Origin: Oreohelix idahoensis
Lineage: Eukaryota; Mollusca; Gastropoda; Stylommatophora; Oreohelicidae
Direction of reading: 5' to 3'
DNA: 64,000 nt
Assembly (NCBI GenBank): GCA_024509875.1
Contig: JAMPIV010013758.1
Span: 310,001 to 374,000 of the forward strand
Below, in pieces: positions 23,051-33,423 of this stretch. Below the pieces are notes generated by a model that saw nothing but the letters and a program-made list of their open reading frames with translations, had not been told where the DNA came from and ran no database searches. Numbering within the stretch: the stretch's first letter is position 1; each line of letters opens with the position of its first letter. Both the position numbers and the translations under genes were made by a program.

Positions 23051-24060
23051 TGACGAATTATTACAGGAAGAAGTGTTAACAAGTGACTGGGCACGTATTT
23101 CTGCGCTCCGAAAAAGAGAAATAAGTAGATAATGGAAGAGAGAGTGAGAAAATACGAATAGCGTCACATTCGGAAATTTTCATATATAAAAAGGAAGTTT
23201 TTACAATTTTTTGAAATTAGCAACAAAACATTGAATACACACCAGCAACGTATGAAGTCAGAACACAACTACATATTTTTTACATTAACATAATTTATAT
23301 TTCTTTATGTGAAAGAATTAATAGAGAAGGAAACATGAGACAGACATGAAAAGGATAAGGGATACGTGGATTAGCTTTCAGCTGAAGACACGTGACAGAT
23401 CTCCTATGCTCCTTGTGGAGCTAAAGGATGATGATGAAAACATATTACTAATGTCGAATTAATAGTAAATTAAATATTAACCCACTTACCCCAAGCTTTC
23501 ACTAGTCCTCCTTACAACATACCAAGTATGAATAGTCTACCATATTAATACAACGGAGGGGGAAAAACCGAACACGCCCTCACAATTAGAAAATTTTCCT
23601 TTATCCTGTGTACAGTAATTATCCAGGGTGAAGCTGCATTAAACAAATAGCAGCAATTGAACATACTAATTACAATTATACGTACTATATATCCTAATTA
23701 TAGGTCATCAAGGGTTAAACAGACATTTCCTTCTTTAATTAAAATAAAACATACACAATGAACGAATAAATTGGAAATAAAAACGAAATATAAAATATAT
23801 GACAGTGCATCAGTTTTACATTTTTCAAACAGCAGTCACGTGATGTGACATAGCTTAGTTTCAACGCTAACAAATGACATTTTAACTTAATTAAAACTTT
23901 GTTCTTACAATCCTAAATACCCGGCGCCGAGCCGACTGACATGTTTTAAATTCGAATTGTCGCTGCCGCCGATGACGTAGAGTGGTCGGTGAGGTGGCAA
24001 CGGAAAGAGGAAAAGACGCCATTTTACACTGACTCAGTCACAATGTTGATTGGCATGGTC
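23051..24060. other. No recognisable gene
   Basis: AT-rich sequence with no motif-bearing frame. A short patch near 23400-23435 (CTATGCTCCTTGTGGAGCTA) resembles sequence at about 34680, suggesting another worn dispersed repeat. Confidence 0.5.
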
Positions 24061-24094
24061 AGGTTCCGTCTCGGAATACGATATTGTCTTAGGT

Positions 24095-24580
24095 TAGTAA
24101 ATTCGATGAAATGACCGACGAAGAACACATTCATCTGACGGGGTTTGTCAACAAACAGAACATGAGATACTGGTCTCCTGTGAACGCTCAAGAACTGCAT
24201 GAAAGGCCGTTGTACTCTCCGAAAGTGACGGTGTGGTGTGGAATCAGGGTCTTTGGGATTGTGGGGCCGTATTTCTTTGTGAACAACAATGGAGAAACTG
24301 TGAATACAGATCGTTATGTCACCATGTTGGAATCCTTTGTCGTGCAGCACTTAAGACGGCTTGGAATTGACTCAAAAGCCATTTATTTTCAGCAGGATGG
24401 GGCAATAGCCCACACCGCGCGACAAAGTATGGCTGTTGTTCGTTGATTGTTCAGATGTGTTATCTCTCGTTTCAGTGACATCGCATGGCCTTGTCGATCT
24501 CCCGATCTTATTATCTCGTATTTTTTCCTGTGGGTTCCTGAAAGACCGTGTGTACCGGTGACGCATGACGATTATACAAG
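24095..24580 (+). pseudogene. Mariner-like (IS630/Tc1/mariner) transposase fragment
   Basis: The frame reads MTDEEHIHLTGFVNKQNM, RYWSPVNAQELHERPLYSP, KVTVWCGIRVFGIVGPYFF and YFQQDGAIAHTARQSM. This is the middle of a DDE/D transposase: the first catalytic Asp is at T-D-EEHIHL and the second at QQDGA.AHT. After residue 111 (24446) the frame shifts and continues with SRFSDIAWPCRSPDL, where the third catalytic acid region would lie. The N-terminal DNA-binding domain and terminal repeats are not seen. It lies just 3' of the GST exon and is inactive. Acting when intact, such enzymes cut and paste their own element. Confidence 0.8.
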
Positions 24581-24724
24581 AACTCAGACAAGCCATTGTT
24601 GACGAGGTTGCATTTAGTTCGCAAACATGATTTTAAGAGGAACTTTATAAGATGTCCGTGACCAAAAAAAAAAAGAAAAAATTTGAAAATGAAAATCTTA
24701 GACTTTGGAGTCCAGTAAATAAAT

Positions 24725-25135
24725 CTATGGAAACGCAGTGCCTTTCCTAATGGCATCGGCAACTTCACTTTTGGCAGTGTTTTGGGCATACTCTACGTAC
24801 CGTGCCTGTATCTTTTTTGGATCTGGAGTTGTAGCTTTGAAAGATGGCCTAGAGTGAGCAGCTTCCATCCACTTATAAAAGCGAGCAAATCTGCTATCAT
24901 TCGGAACTTCAAAATCGCGATAGTGCTTCAGAATGTGCAGTCGGAGCGTATACGACGCTAGGATGATATCTACGATGCCGAAGTTCTCTCCCATGAAGTA
25001 TGGCCCTGTTTCAGAGATTGCCTCTGTTAAGGTCTCCAGGTTTTTAAGAAATTCATCTTTGGCTTGTTCCTCTTTGTTTTGATTTTGGACAATCCTGTAG
25101 TAAACGGGAATGATTTTCTTGGCAACGAAATCAAC
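24725..25135 (-). CDS. Omega-like glutathione S-transferase, last coding exon
   Basis: The minus strand has a 3' splice site (TTTGTAG, AG at 25137-25136), then 136 codons and a stop at 24727-24725. The protein begins VDFVAKKIIPVYYRIVQNQ, continues with YFMGENFGIVDIILASYTLR and RFARFYKWMEAAHSRPSFKA, and ends in KGTAFP. This is the all-helical C-terminal domain of a cytosolic GST: the helix bearing F-G-x-x-D (N-capping Asp) and the W-M-x-A-x-x-R-P-S-x-K segment are typical of omega and related classes. The exon begins in phase 0. The N-terminal thioredoxin-fold part would lie upstream on the minus strand; a matching first exon is at 47749-47903, 22.6 kb away. It may be the same gene or a paralogue. 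Confidence 0.75.
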   Translation of the reverse strand, partial: VDFVAKKIIPVYYRIVQNQNKEEQAKDEFLKNLETLTEAISETGPYFMGENFGIVDIILASYTLRLHILKHYRDFEVPNDSRFARFYKWMEAAHSRPSFKATTPDPKKIQARYVEYAQNTAKSEVADAIRKGTAFP

Positions 25136-25317
25136 CTACAAAGAAAATGAGATAAAAATATGACTAGGTCTAAATCTATTGATTGTCACTGACAATTTTA
25201 ATAAATGCAAATCTTAAATTAATAAGCTAACATGTCGGAAATATGACATTTTATATCTTCTACATTCTTTGCAATTTCTGCAGTTTAATGTAGTCATTAT
25301 AATCAGAGTATCTAGAA

Positions 25318-25505
25318 CAGCAATGCAATGAACCCCTGAAAAAAAGCGAAAGAAAGGCCGACCAAAAACAACCTGGCGGAGAACTGTGGAGGCCGAGATG
25401 CAAAGAATGAGCCAGAGCTGGGGCACTGCACAAAAGATGGCCGCCGACCGAGCGGCAGTTTGTTGCTGCACTACAAGACGCCACCAGCCATGATGACCAG
25501 TGGGT
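25318..25505 (+). pseudogene. LINE C C-terminal fragment
   Basis: Plus-strand frame with KGRPKTTWRRTVEAEMQRM, SQSWGT and MAADRA, then, after a small frameshift, QFVAALQDATSHDD. It matches the C-terminal end of the LINE at 63519-63959 in the opposite orientation. It lacks the rest of the element and the usual (GAA)n tail. It directly abuts the first S unit of the tandem array. Confidence 0.75.
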
Positions 25506-25547
25506 GGCTGGAGCTCTCGCTTCTCATGCGCAAATGTTTGCATCACG

Positions 25548-25860
25548 CTGCAGTCAACTCTGCTCTAAGTGGGTACTTGACTCTGCTCTTGAGCTACAGA
25601 AGGTAAAGGCAGTGAGGATGGCTACAGGTCATCCCACCTAATAAAAGCTGAGACTTTGTGCTGTACATCAAAGTCTCTAACACTTCACTCCCCAGCAACA
25701 ATATCTTATGTGAGACTATCTTTACCATTACCATCAGGGTCCAATAAATTCAAACTGCTGTTTTGCCTAAAATTTTTGACAATGGCTACTGGTTTGCCAA
25801 AGTGTGTGTATGTGGTGTGTTTTTTCTTTATTCACCATAATTAACCACCATCAGAAGGCA
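25548..25860 (+). mobile_element. SINE-related block of unit 1
   Basis: It starts CTGCAGTCAACTCTGCTCTA and holds GTAAAGGCAGTGAGGATGGC and TAACACTTCACTCCCCAGC. These match the 3' half of the SINE at 13290-13550. The B-box region is missing. The 62-codon frame inside it, repeated at 28917 and 32712, is not a gene. Confidence 0.7.
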
Positions 25861-25910
25861 AACAAGGATACCACAAGTATACATCGCTCTTAATGTCACG
25901 TCAAAAATAT

Positions 25911-26365
25911 AACAATATAATAATAATAGTAATAATATCAATTATAAAAGTAATAATATTAATAATAATAAAAGTAATAATATAAATAATAAAAGTAATA
26001 ATATTAATAATAAAAGTAATAAATTAATAATAAAAGTAAAAATATTAATAATAAAAATAATGATATTAATAATAAAAGTAATAATATTAATAATAAAAGT
26101 AATGATATTAATAAAATAAGTAATAAACTAATAATAATAGTAAATAATATTAATAATAAAGTAATAATATTAATAATAAAAGTTATAATATTAATAATAA
26201 TAGTAATACTATTAATAATACAAGTAATAATATTAAAAATAAAAGTAATAATATTAATAATAACAGTATTAATATTAATAAAATTAATTATATTAATAAT
26301 AAAAGTAATTATATTAATAATAAAAGTAATAATACTAATAATAATAATAATTTTTATTATTACAA
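25911..26365 (+). repeat. AT-rich minisatellite (TAATATTAATAATAAAAG)n
   Basis: About 450 bp of variants of AATATTAATAATAAAAGT, roughly 20-22 bp per unit, with no C and almost no G. The same block, with only a few base changes, follows the SINE block at 29171-29625 and 32964-33415. In all three it ends in TTATTACAAAAACC. Confidence 0.93.
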
Positions 26366-26374
26366 AAACCTTAC

Positions 26375-28252
26375 TTACTTAGTCGTTCCCCTTCTACCGT
26401 GAGGTGTAGAGGTTTGGAAGAGAGAGCGCCAGACCATTCTATCAGCTGTCTTCTTCCTGGCCTGGTTCCATTCTAGTCCTCGGTCCTTCAAAGATTGTCT
26501 AATGTTGTCCTCCCAGCGGACTCTGGGTCGTCCTGGAGGTCTGGATCCCTGGCTCTTTGTTTCCCATGCTTGTCGTGGTAGCCGATCTTCTCCCATTCTG
26601 CAGACATGGCCAAACCATCTTAGTTGGGACTGTTCTATTTGGGTCTGCAGCGGATGGGATTTTAGGCCTTGACGGATCGTCTGGTTGCGGACCATGTCTC
26701 TTCTTGTTACTTCAACCACTTTCCTCAGATACCTCATTTCTGAGGTTTGGATCTGGCTTTTGTGGGTTGTAGTCATTGCCCACGACTCGCATCCATATGT
26801 CAAGACTGGGACATAGGTGGAGCGGTATACAGCCATCTTCGTTTTCTTACCAACCTCTTTCTTGCTGAGGAATCCACGATTTATGGCCTCAAAAAGTCTC
26901 CCAGCCGCTGCTTTCCGAGTGGCCAACTCTTCTTTGATGCCTCCCTTTCGGTCTATAATAGCTCCGAGATATTTTAAGTGGTCGACCTGCTCCAGGACCT
27001 GTTCTCCCAACTTAATCTGATGTTTTCTTTCTTCTCGTGATATCACCATGGATTTTGTTTTAGAGCTGCTTATGACCATCCCTCTCTTCTCCAGCTCTTC
27101 CTTCCAGACTTGCAGGTTGGATTGGAGATGTGCCTCTGATTTAGCAATCAGGGCAACATCATCAGCAAATGCCAGCTCCGAAATATAGACCTGTCTCATC
27201 TTCCAGTACCCCACTGAATACTTTCTTGTTCTCTCCTTACATGCCTTGATGACATCGTCCATAAGGAGTATGAAGAGGTAAGGTGATAGGATATCACCTT
27301 GTCTTACACCAGTGGTGGTCCTGAACTCTTCTGACTTATGGTTTGCTGTCCTCACATAATTTCTGCAAGACTTGTAGAAGCTCTGTATAGCATGAATCAG
27401 AGGTGCTGGAATATTCTTCCTTGCCAAACAGTCCCAAAGTTTGCTCCAGGGGACCCTGTCAAACGCCTTTTCCAGATCTATGAAACAAAGATGCATCTCA
27501 CTCTTATACTCAAGGGCCTTTTCACTCAGCTGTCTGAGTGTGAAGATTAGGTCTTGAGTACTTCGGTTTGCTCGGAATCCGCACTGGACCTCATCCAATT
27601 GTGGCTCAGCTAGGCGTCGGAGTCTCTGCTCTAGGATTCTAGAGTAGATTTTACCAGGGACACTGAGAAGGGATATGCCTCTATGGTTTCCACATTGTCG
27701 ATTGTCACCCTTTTTGAAAATTGGTGTTATGATGGCAATCTCCCAATCCTTTGGTATGGTCTTGTTGCACCATGCTGCCTGTAGGACCTTTAAGAGTAAT
27801 AGGTCGCCTGATGCTCCCATGTACTTAACCATTTCTGGTGTTATACCATCATGCCCTGCTGCTTTGCCCATCTTGATTTTCTCTAGTGCTGCCCTCAGTT
27901 CTTCCATCTTTATGTCATCTTCACCATCATTGGTTTCCTCTTCTGTGTCAGTGGTTATCATTTCTGATGCTTCATCATGCTCACCATCCAGGAGTTCTGA
28001 GAAATATTCTTTCCATCTTTCCATTACTTCCTTCGGGGCAGTAAGCAATTTGCCTTGCTTGTCCTTTATAAATTTGAGAGGGCATTGTTTTTCTTTCCTC
28101 ATGTTCTTTAGGGTCTTATAGAACAATTTCTGGTTTTCTTGTGCATCTTTTTCTAGCTTTTCTCCAAATTCTTCCCAGGACTTCTGTTTTGCTGCTAGCA
28201 CTTTGTTCTTTGCTTCTGTTCTGAGTGTCACATATTCTCTATATTTTTCCAT
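26375..28252 (-). CDS. LINE A reverse transcriptase region, 625-codon ORF
   Basis: A long intact frame. The polymerase core is easily read: GKAAGHDGITPEM near residue 129, HRGISLLSVPGKI near 190, IDLEKAFDRV near 258 with the first catalytic Asp, TTGVRQGDILSPYLF near 314, and the active-site box AFADD at 361-365. After that come the YLGAIIDRKGG thumb block and a C-terminal tail with RWFGHVCRM and GRPRVRWEDNIRQ. The family reverse transcribes its own RNA at a nicked chromosomal site. The start codon at 28252 is only the first Met after a one-base frameshift: the frame at 28239-28724 carries the upstream endonuclease. The motif set fits the RTE/BovB-like group. Catalytic residues are all present, yet the element is 5'-truncated and so not autonomous. 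Confidence 0.92.
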   Translation of the reverse strand: MEKYREYVTLRTEAKNKVLAAKQKSWEEFGEKLEKDAQENQKLFYKTLKNMRKEKQCPLKFIKDKQGKLLTAPKEVMERWKEYFSELLDGEHDEASEMITTDTEEETNDGEDDIKMEELRAALEKIKMGKAAGHDGITPEMVKYMGASGDLLLLKVLQAAWCNKTIPKDWEIAIITPIFKKGDNRQCGNHRGISLLSVPGKIYSRILEQRLRRLAEPQLDEVQCGFRANRSTQDLIFTLRQLSEKALEYKSEMHLCFIDLEKAFDRVPWSKLWDCLARKNIPAPLIHAIQSFYKSCRNYVRTANHKSEEFRTTTGVRQGDILSPYLFILLMDDVIKACKERTRKYSVGYWKMRQVYISELAFADDVALIAKSEAHLQSNLQVWKEELEKRGMVISSSKTKSMVISREERKHQIKLGEQVLEQVDHLKYLGAIIDRKGGIKEELATRKAAAGRLFEAINRGFLSKKEVGKKTKMAVYRSTYVPVLTYGCESWAMTTTHKSQIQTSEMRYLRKVVEVTRRDMVRNQTIRQGLKSHPLQTQIEQSQLRWFGHVCRMGEDRLPRQAWETKSQGSRPPGRPRVRWEDNIRQSLKDRGLEWNQARKKTADRMVWRSLFQTSTPHGRRGTTK

Positions 28253-28724
28253 TTGTCCTGTTTGTGTTTTTAGCTCCTAAGTATTGTTTCCATGCCATTT
28301 TCTTCTCTCTTATTTTCTCTTTGACTTCCTCTGTCCACCAAGGTGTCCTCTTTCTCTGGTTCCCAAGTCGGACTTCACCGCATGCTTCTGCAGCAGCTGT
28401 CTTTATGATATCCTTGAATTTATTCCAGAGGGTTTCCAAGTCATCAGGTCGTTCTTCTGTGTTGCTCACTGCTGTAGCAATAAGCCCCTGATATCTGGTC
28501 TTAATTTCTGGCTCTCTCAGCTTGTAGGTCCTAATGCTCATTTCTCCTGCTCGTTTACTTGGTTTCTTGCGTGATGTTGGGCAGTTCCTAGGCTGAGCAA
28601 CTCTTTCAGTTGTTCTTTTGATTGTAAGCAGGTAGTGATCACTTCCAATCTCTGGCCCCCTCCAGACTCTTGCATCTCGGACATATCTGAATGAGCTTCT
28701 CCGAACAATGACATAGTCGATCAC
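28239..28724 (-). pseudogene. LINE A endonuclease C-terminal part, frameshifted from RT
   Basis: The frame reads MIDYVIVRRSSFRYVRD, then RVWRGPEIGSDHYLL, the SDH catalytic signature of EEP-family endonucleases, and a linker rich in basic residues. The N-terminal half with the WNVRTM, Glu and GDFN motifs is missing. It overlaps the RT frame because of an extra T near 28260 (GTTTGTG). Unit 2 has GTTGTG and reads through in frame at this point (GAKNTTGQMEKYREY at about 31515-31545). Confidence 0.85.
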
Positions 28725-29170
28725 TGACTTCTCATTCTTGGTTGGTTCACATCTAGTGTATGCATGTATGCGCTTATGGGGGAACTTTGTGTTTGTAATG
28801 ATCAGATTCTGCAGTCAACTCTGCTCTAAGTGGGTACTTGACTCTGCTCTTGAGCTACAGAAGGTAAAGGCAGTGAGGATGGCTACAGGTCATCCCACCT
28901 AATAAAAGCTGAGACTTTGTGCTGTACATCAAAGTCTCTAACACTTCACTCCCCAGCAACAATATCTTATGTGAGACTATCTTTACCATTACCATCAGGG
29001 TCCAATAAATTCAAACTGCTGTTTTGCCTAAAATTTTTGACAATGGCTACTGGTTTGCCAAAGTGTGTGTATGTGGTGTGTTTTTTCTTTATTCACCATA
29101 ATTAACCACCATCAGAAGGCAAACAAGGATACCACAAGTATACATCGCTCTTAATGTCACGTCAAAAATA

Positions 29171-29625
29171 TAACAATATAATAATAATAGTAATAATATC
29201 AATTATAAAAGTAATAATATTAATAATAATAAAAATAATAATATAAATAATAAAAGTAATAATATTAATAATAAAAGTAATAAATTAATAATAAAAGTAA
29301 AAATATTAATAATAAAAATAATGATATTAATAATAAAAGTAATAATATTAATAATAAAAGTAATGATATTAATAAAATAAGTAATAAACTAATAATAATA
29401 GTAAATAATATTAATAATAAAGTAATAATATTAATAATACAAGTTATAATATTAATAATAATAGTAATACTATTAATAATACAAGTAATAATATTAAAAA
29501 TAAAAGTAATAATATTAATAATAACAGTATTAATATTAATAAAATTAATTATATTAATAATAAAAGTAATTATATTAATAATAAAAGTAATAATACTAAT
29601 AATAATAATAATTTTTATTATTACA
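29171..29625 (+). repeat. AT-rich minisatellite of unit 2
   Basis: Near-identical to 25911-26365, differing by isolated substitutions (for example AAAAATAAT in place of AAAAGTAAT near 29230, and a TACAAG variant near 29440). Confidence 0.93.
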
Positions 29626-29629
29626 AAAA

Positions 29630-32160
29630 CCTTACTTACTTAGTCGTTCCCCTTCTACCGTGAGGTGTAGAGGTTTGGAAGAGAGAGCGCCAGACCATTC
29701 TATCAGCTGTCTTCTTCCTGGCCTGGTTCCATTCTAGTCCTCGGTCCTTCAAAGATTGTCTAATGTTGTCCTCCCAGCGGACTCTGGGTCGTCCTGGAGG
29801 TCTGGATCCCTGGCTCTTTGTTTCCCATGCTTGTCGTGGTAGCCGATCTTCTCCCATTCTGCAGACATGGCCAAACCATCTTAGTTGGGACTGTTCTATT
29901 TGGGTCTGCAGCGGATGGGATTTTAGCCTTGACGGATCGTCTGGTTGCGGACCATGTCTCTTCTTGTTACTTCAACCACTTTCCTCAGATACCTCATTTC
30001 TGAGGTTTGGATCTGGCTTTTGTGGGTTGTAGTCATTGCCCACGACTCGCATCCATATGTCAAGACTGGGACATAGGTGGAGCGGTATACAGCCATCTTC
30101 GTTTTCTTACCAACCTCTTTCTTGCTGAGGAATCCACGATTTATGGCCTCAAAAAGTCTCCCAGCCGCTGCTTTCCGAGTGGCCAACTCTTCTTTGATGC
30201 CTCCCTTTCGGTCTATAATAGCTCCGAGATATTTTAAGTGGTCGACCTGCTCCAGGACCTGTTCTCCCAACTTAATCTGATGTTTTCTTTCTTCTCGTGA
30301 TATCACCATGGATTTTGTTTTAGAGCTGCTTATGACCATCCCTCTCTTCTCCAGCTCTTCCTTCCAGACTTGCAGGTTGGATTGGAGATGTGCCTCTGAT
30401 TTAGCAATCAGGGCAACATCATCAGCAAATGCCAGCTCCGAAATATAGACCTGTCTCATCTTCCAGTACCCCACTGAATACTTTCTTGTTCTCTCCTTAC
30501 ATGCCTTGATGACATCGTCCATAAGGAGTATGAAGAGGTAAGGTGATAGGATATCACCTTGTCTTACACCAGTGGTGGTCCTGAACTCTTCTGACTTATG
30601 GTTTGCTGCCCTCACATAATTTCTGCAAGACTTGTAGAAGCTCTGTATAGCATGAATCAGAGGTGCTGGAATATTCTTCCTTGCCAAACAGTCCCAAAGT
30701 TTGCTCCAGGGGACCCTGTCAAACGCCTTTTCCAGATCTATGAAACAAAGATGCATCTCACTCTTATACTCAAGGGCCTTTTCACTCAGCTGTCTGAGTG
30801 TGAAGATTAGGTCTTGAGTACTTCGGTTTGCTCGGAATCCGCACTGGACCTCATCCAATTGTGGCTCAGCTAGGCGTCGGAGTCTCTGCTCTAGGATTCT
30901 AGAGTAGATTTTACCAGGGACACTGAGAAGGGATATGCCTCTATGGTTTCCACATTGTCGATTGTCACCCTTTTTGAAAATTGGTGTTATGATGGCAATC
31001 TCCCAATCCTTTGGTATGGTCTTGTTGCACCATGCTGCCTGTAGGACCTTTAAGAGTAATAGGTCGCCTGATGCTCCCATGTACTTAACCATTTCTGGTG
31101 TTATACCATCATGCCCTGCTGCTTTGCCCATCTTGATTTTCTCTAGTGCTGCCCTCAGTTCTTCCATCTTTATGTCATCTTCACCATCATTGGTTTTCCT
31201 CTTCTGTGTCAGTGGTTATCATTTCTGATGCTTCATCATGCTCACCATCCAGGAGTTCTGAGAAATATTCTTTCCATCTTTCCATTACTTCCTTCGGGGC
31301 AGTAAGCAATTTGCCTTGCTTGTCCTTTATAAATTTGAGAGGGCATTGTTTTTTCTTTCCTCATGTTCTTTAGGGTCTTATAGAACAATTTCTGGTTTTC
31401 TTGTGCATCTTTTTCTAGCTTTTCTCCAAATTCTTCCCAGGACTTCTGTTTTTGCTGCTAGCACTTTGTTCTTTGCTTCTGTTCTGAGTGTCACATATTC
31501 TCTATATTTTTCCATTTGTCCTGTTGTGTTTTTAGCTCCTAAGTATTGTTTCCATGCCATTTTCTTCTCTCTTATTTTCTCTGACTTCCTCTGTACACCA
31601 AGGTGTCCTCTTTCTCTGGTTCCCAAGTCGGACTTCACCGCATGCTTCTGCAGCAGCTGTCTTTATGATATCCTTGAATTTATTCCAGAGGGTTTCCAAG
31701 TCATCAGGTCGTTCTTCTGTGTTGCTCACTGCTGTAGCAATAAGCCCCTGATATCTGGTCTTAATTTCTGGGCTCTCTCAGCTTGTAGGTCACCTAATGC
31801 TCATTTCTCCTGCTCGTTTAAAATGGTTTTCTTGCGTGATGTTTGGGCAGTTCCTAGGCTGAGCAACTCTTTCAGTTGTTTCTTTTGACTGAATGTAAGC
31901 AAGGTAGTGATTCACTTCCAATCTCTGGCCCCAATTAGTTCCGGCCAAATAGGTTACTATTTAGTTACACTCTGGCACCATAAAACTCTTGCAAAATCGG
32001 ACATATCTGAATGAGCTTCTCCGAACAATGGCATAGTCGATCACTGACTTCTCATTCTTGGTTGGTTCACATCTAGTGTATGCATGTATGCGCTTATGGG
32101 GGAACTTTGTGTTTGTAATGATCAGGCCCTTGATTCTGCATTCAACTCTACATCTAAGTG
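29630..32160 (-). mobile_element. LINE A copy 2 with frameshifts
   Basis: The copy matches copy 1 at almost every base to about 31190. A lost G near 29927 (TTTAGCC for TTTAGGCC) separates the last 73 codons (29636-29857 and beyond) from the 414-codon RT frame at 29923-31167. An extra T near 31195 ends that frame upstream. From 31776 on, insertions every few bases break the sequence up. Confidence 0.9.
29923..31167 (-). pseudogene. LINE A reverse transcriptase, broken copy
   Basis: Contains the same polymerase motifs as the copy at 26375-28252 (GKAAGHDGITPEM, IDLEKAFDRV, GVRQGDILSPYLF, AFADD) and the thumb. It is cut off at both ends by single-base indels. Only a handful of residues differ, such as VRAANHK for VRTANHK. 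The missing pieces are still present in other frames: the C-terminal tail at 29636-29857 and the linker at 31378-31638. Whether the indels are genuine mutations or sequence errors cannot be told here. Confidence 0.88.
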
Positions 32161-32251
32161 GGTTTTGACTCTGCTCTTGTACAGAAGGTAAAAGGCAGTG
32201 AGGATGGCTACAGGTTCTAAATCAGTCCCAAGAAGAAAAGTACCATTCTTC
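31776..32251. other. Indel-rich junction inside unit 2
   Basis: Compared with 28512-28880 the sequence gains or loses bases every 10-20 nt, for example GGGCTCTC for GGCTCTC, AAAATGGTTTTC for CTTGGTTTC, and about 50 extra bases near 31930-31985. At 32252 the sequence jumps back to the clean copy (GTGTTGCTCACTGCTGTAGC). No gene is present. Confidence 0.8.
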
Positions 32252-32603
32252 TTGTGTTGCTCACTGCTGTAGCAATAAGCCCCTGATATCTGGTCTTAAT
32301 TTCTGGCTCTCTCAGCTTGTAGGTCCTAATGCTCATTTCTCCTGCTCGTTTACTTGGTTTCTTGCGTGATGTTGGGTAGTTCCTAGGCTGAGCAACTCTT
32401 TCAGTTGTTCTTTTGATTGTAAGCAGGTAGTGATCACTTCCAATCTCTGGCCCCCTCCAGACTCTTGCATCTCGGACATATCTGAATGAGCTTCTCCGAA
32501 CAATGACATAGTCGATCACTGACTTCTCATTCTTGGTTGGTTCACATCTAGTGTATGCATGTATGCGCTTATGGGGGAACTTTGTGTTTGTAATGATCAG
32601 ATT
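32252..32603 (-). pseudogene. LINE A partial copy 3 (endonuclease end)
   Basis: A clean 350-bp copy of the endonuclease C-terminal region with IGSDHYLL. It is equivalent to 28457-28808 and joined directly to the third S block. It has no RT part. Confidence 0.85.
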
Positions 32604-33423
32604 CTGCAGTCAACTCTGCTCTAAGTGGGTACTTGACTCTGCTCTTGAGCTACAGAAGGTAAAGGCAGTGAGGATGGCTACAGGTCATCCCACCTAATAA
32701 AAGCTGAGACTTTGTGCTGTACATCAAAGTCTCTAACACTTCACTCCCCAGCAACAATATCTTATGTGAGACTATCTTTACCATTACCATCAGGGTCCAA
32801 TAAATTCAAACTGCTGTTTTGCCTAAAATTTTTGACAATGGCTACTGGTTTGCCAAAGTGTGTGTATGTGGTGTGTTTTTTCTTTATTCACCATAATTAA
32901 CCACCATCAGAAGGCAAACAAGGATACCACAAGTATACATCGCTCTTAATGTCACGTCAAAAATATAACAATATAATAATAATAGTAATAATATCAATTA
33001 TAAAAGTAATAATATTAATAATAATAAAAGTAATAATATAAATAATAAAAGTAATAATATTAATAATAAAATTAATAAATTAATAATAAAAGTAAAAATA
33101 TTAATAATAAAAATAATGATATTAATAATAAAAGTAATAATATTAATAATAAAAGTAATGATATTAATAAAATAAGTAATAAACTAATAATAACAGTAAA
33201 TAATATTAATAATAAAGTAATAATATTAATAATAAAAGTTATAATATTAATAATAATAGTAATAATATTAATAATACAAGTAATAATATTAAAAATAAAA
33301 GTAATAATATTAATAATAACAGTATTAATATTAATAAAATTAATTATATTAATAATAAAAGTGATTATATTAATAATAAAAGTAATAATACTAATAATAA
33401 TAATAATTTTTATTATTACAAAA
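32604..33423. repeat. Tandem unit 3, S block only
   Basis: SINE block at 32604-32900 and AT minisatellite at 32964-33415, again ending in TTATTACAAAAACC. Here the sequence continues with ACGTTGTTTAATTAG instead of the LINE's TTACTTACTT. The array is therefore S-L-S-L-S, and this edge shows the flank without the LINE. Confidence 0.92.

Larger units (their letters stand above)
25548..28808. repeat. Tandem unit 1 (S + L), period 3,261 bp
   Basis: The unit is S (SINE-like block 25548-25860 plus AT-rich minisatellite 25911-26365) followed by L (LINE A on the minus strand, 26370-28808). It repeats nearly base for base from 28809, so the offset is 3,261 bp at both the SINE start (25548 and 28809) and the LINE stop codon (26375 and 29636). 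The copies differ by a few substitutions and single-base indels. Confidence 0.92.
26370..28808 (-). mobile_element. LINE A, 5'-truncated RTE-type non-LTR retrotransposon (copy 1)
   Basis: The element runs on the minus strand from its 5' break at about 28808, inside the endonuclease, to a (TTAC)n 3' end at 26370. It holds the C-terminal part of the endonuclease and a full reverse transcriptase with a C-terminal tail. There is no target-site duplication at its borders, because both sides are S blocks of the tandem array. Confidence 0.9.
28809..32603. repeat. Tandem unit 2 (S + L), expanded by 534 bp
   Basis: Same order as unit 1: SINE block 28809-29105, AT minisatellite 29171-29625, LINE A 29630 onward. 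The unit is 3,795 bp long because the LINE 5' part appears twice. An indel-rich version at 31776-32160 is followed by a clean restart at about 32252-32603. Confidence 0.9.

Noticed and set aside
25656..25844. 62-codon frame found three times (25656, 28917, 32712)
   Set aside because: Its threefold presence reflects the tandem S block; it overlaps the SINE body and has no protein features.
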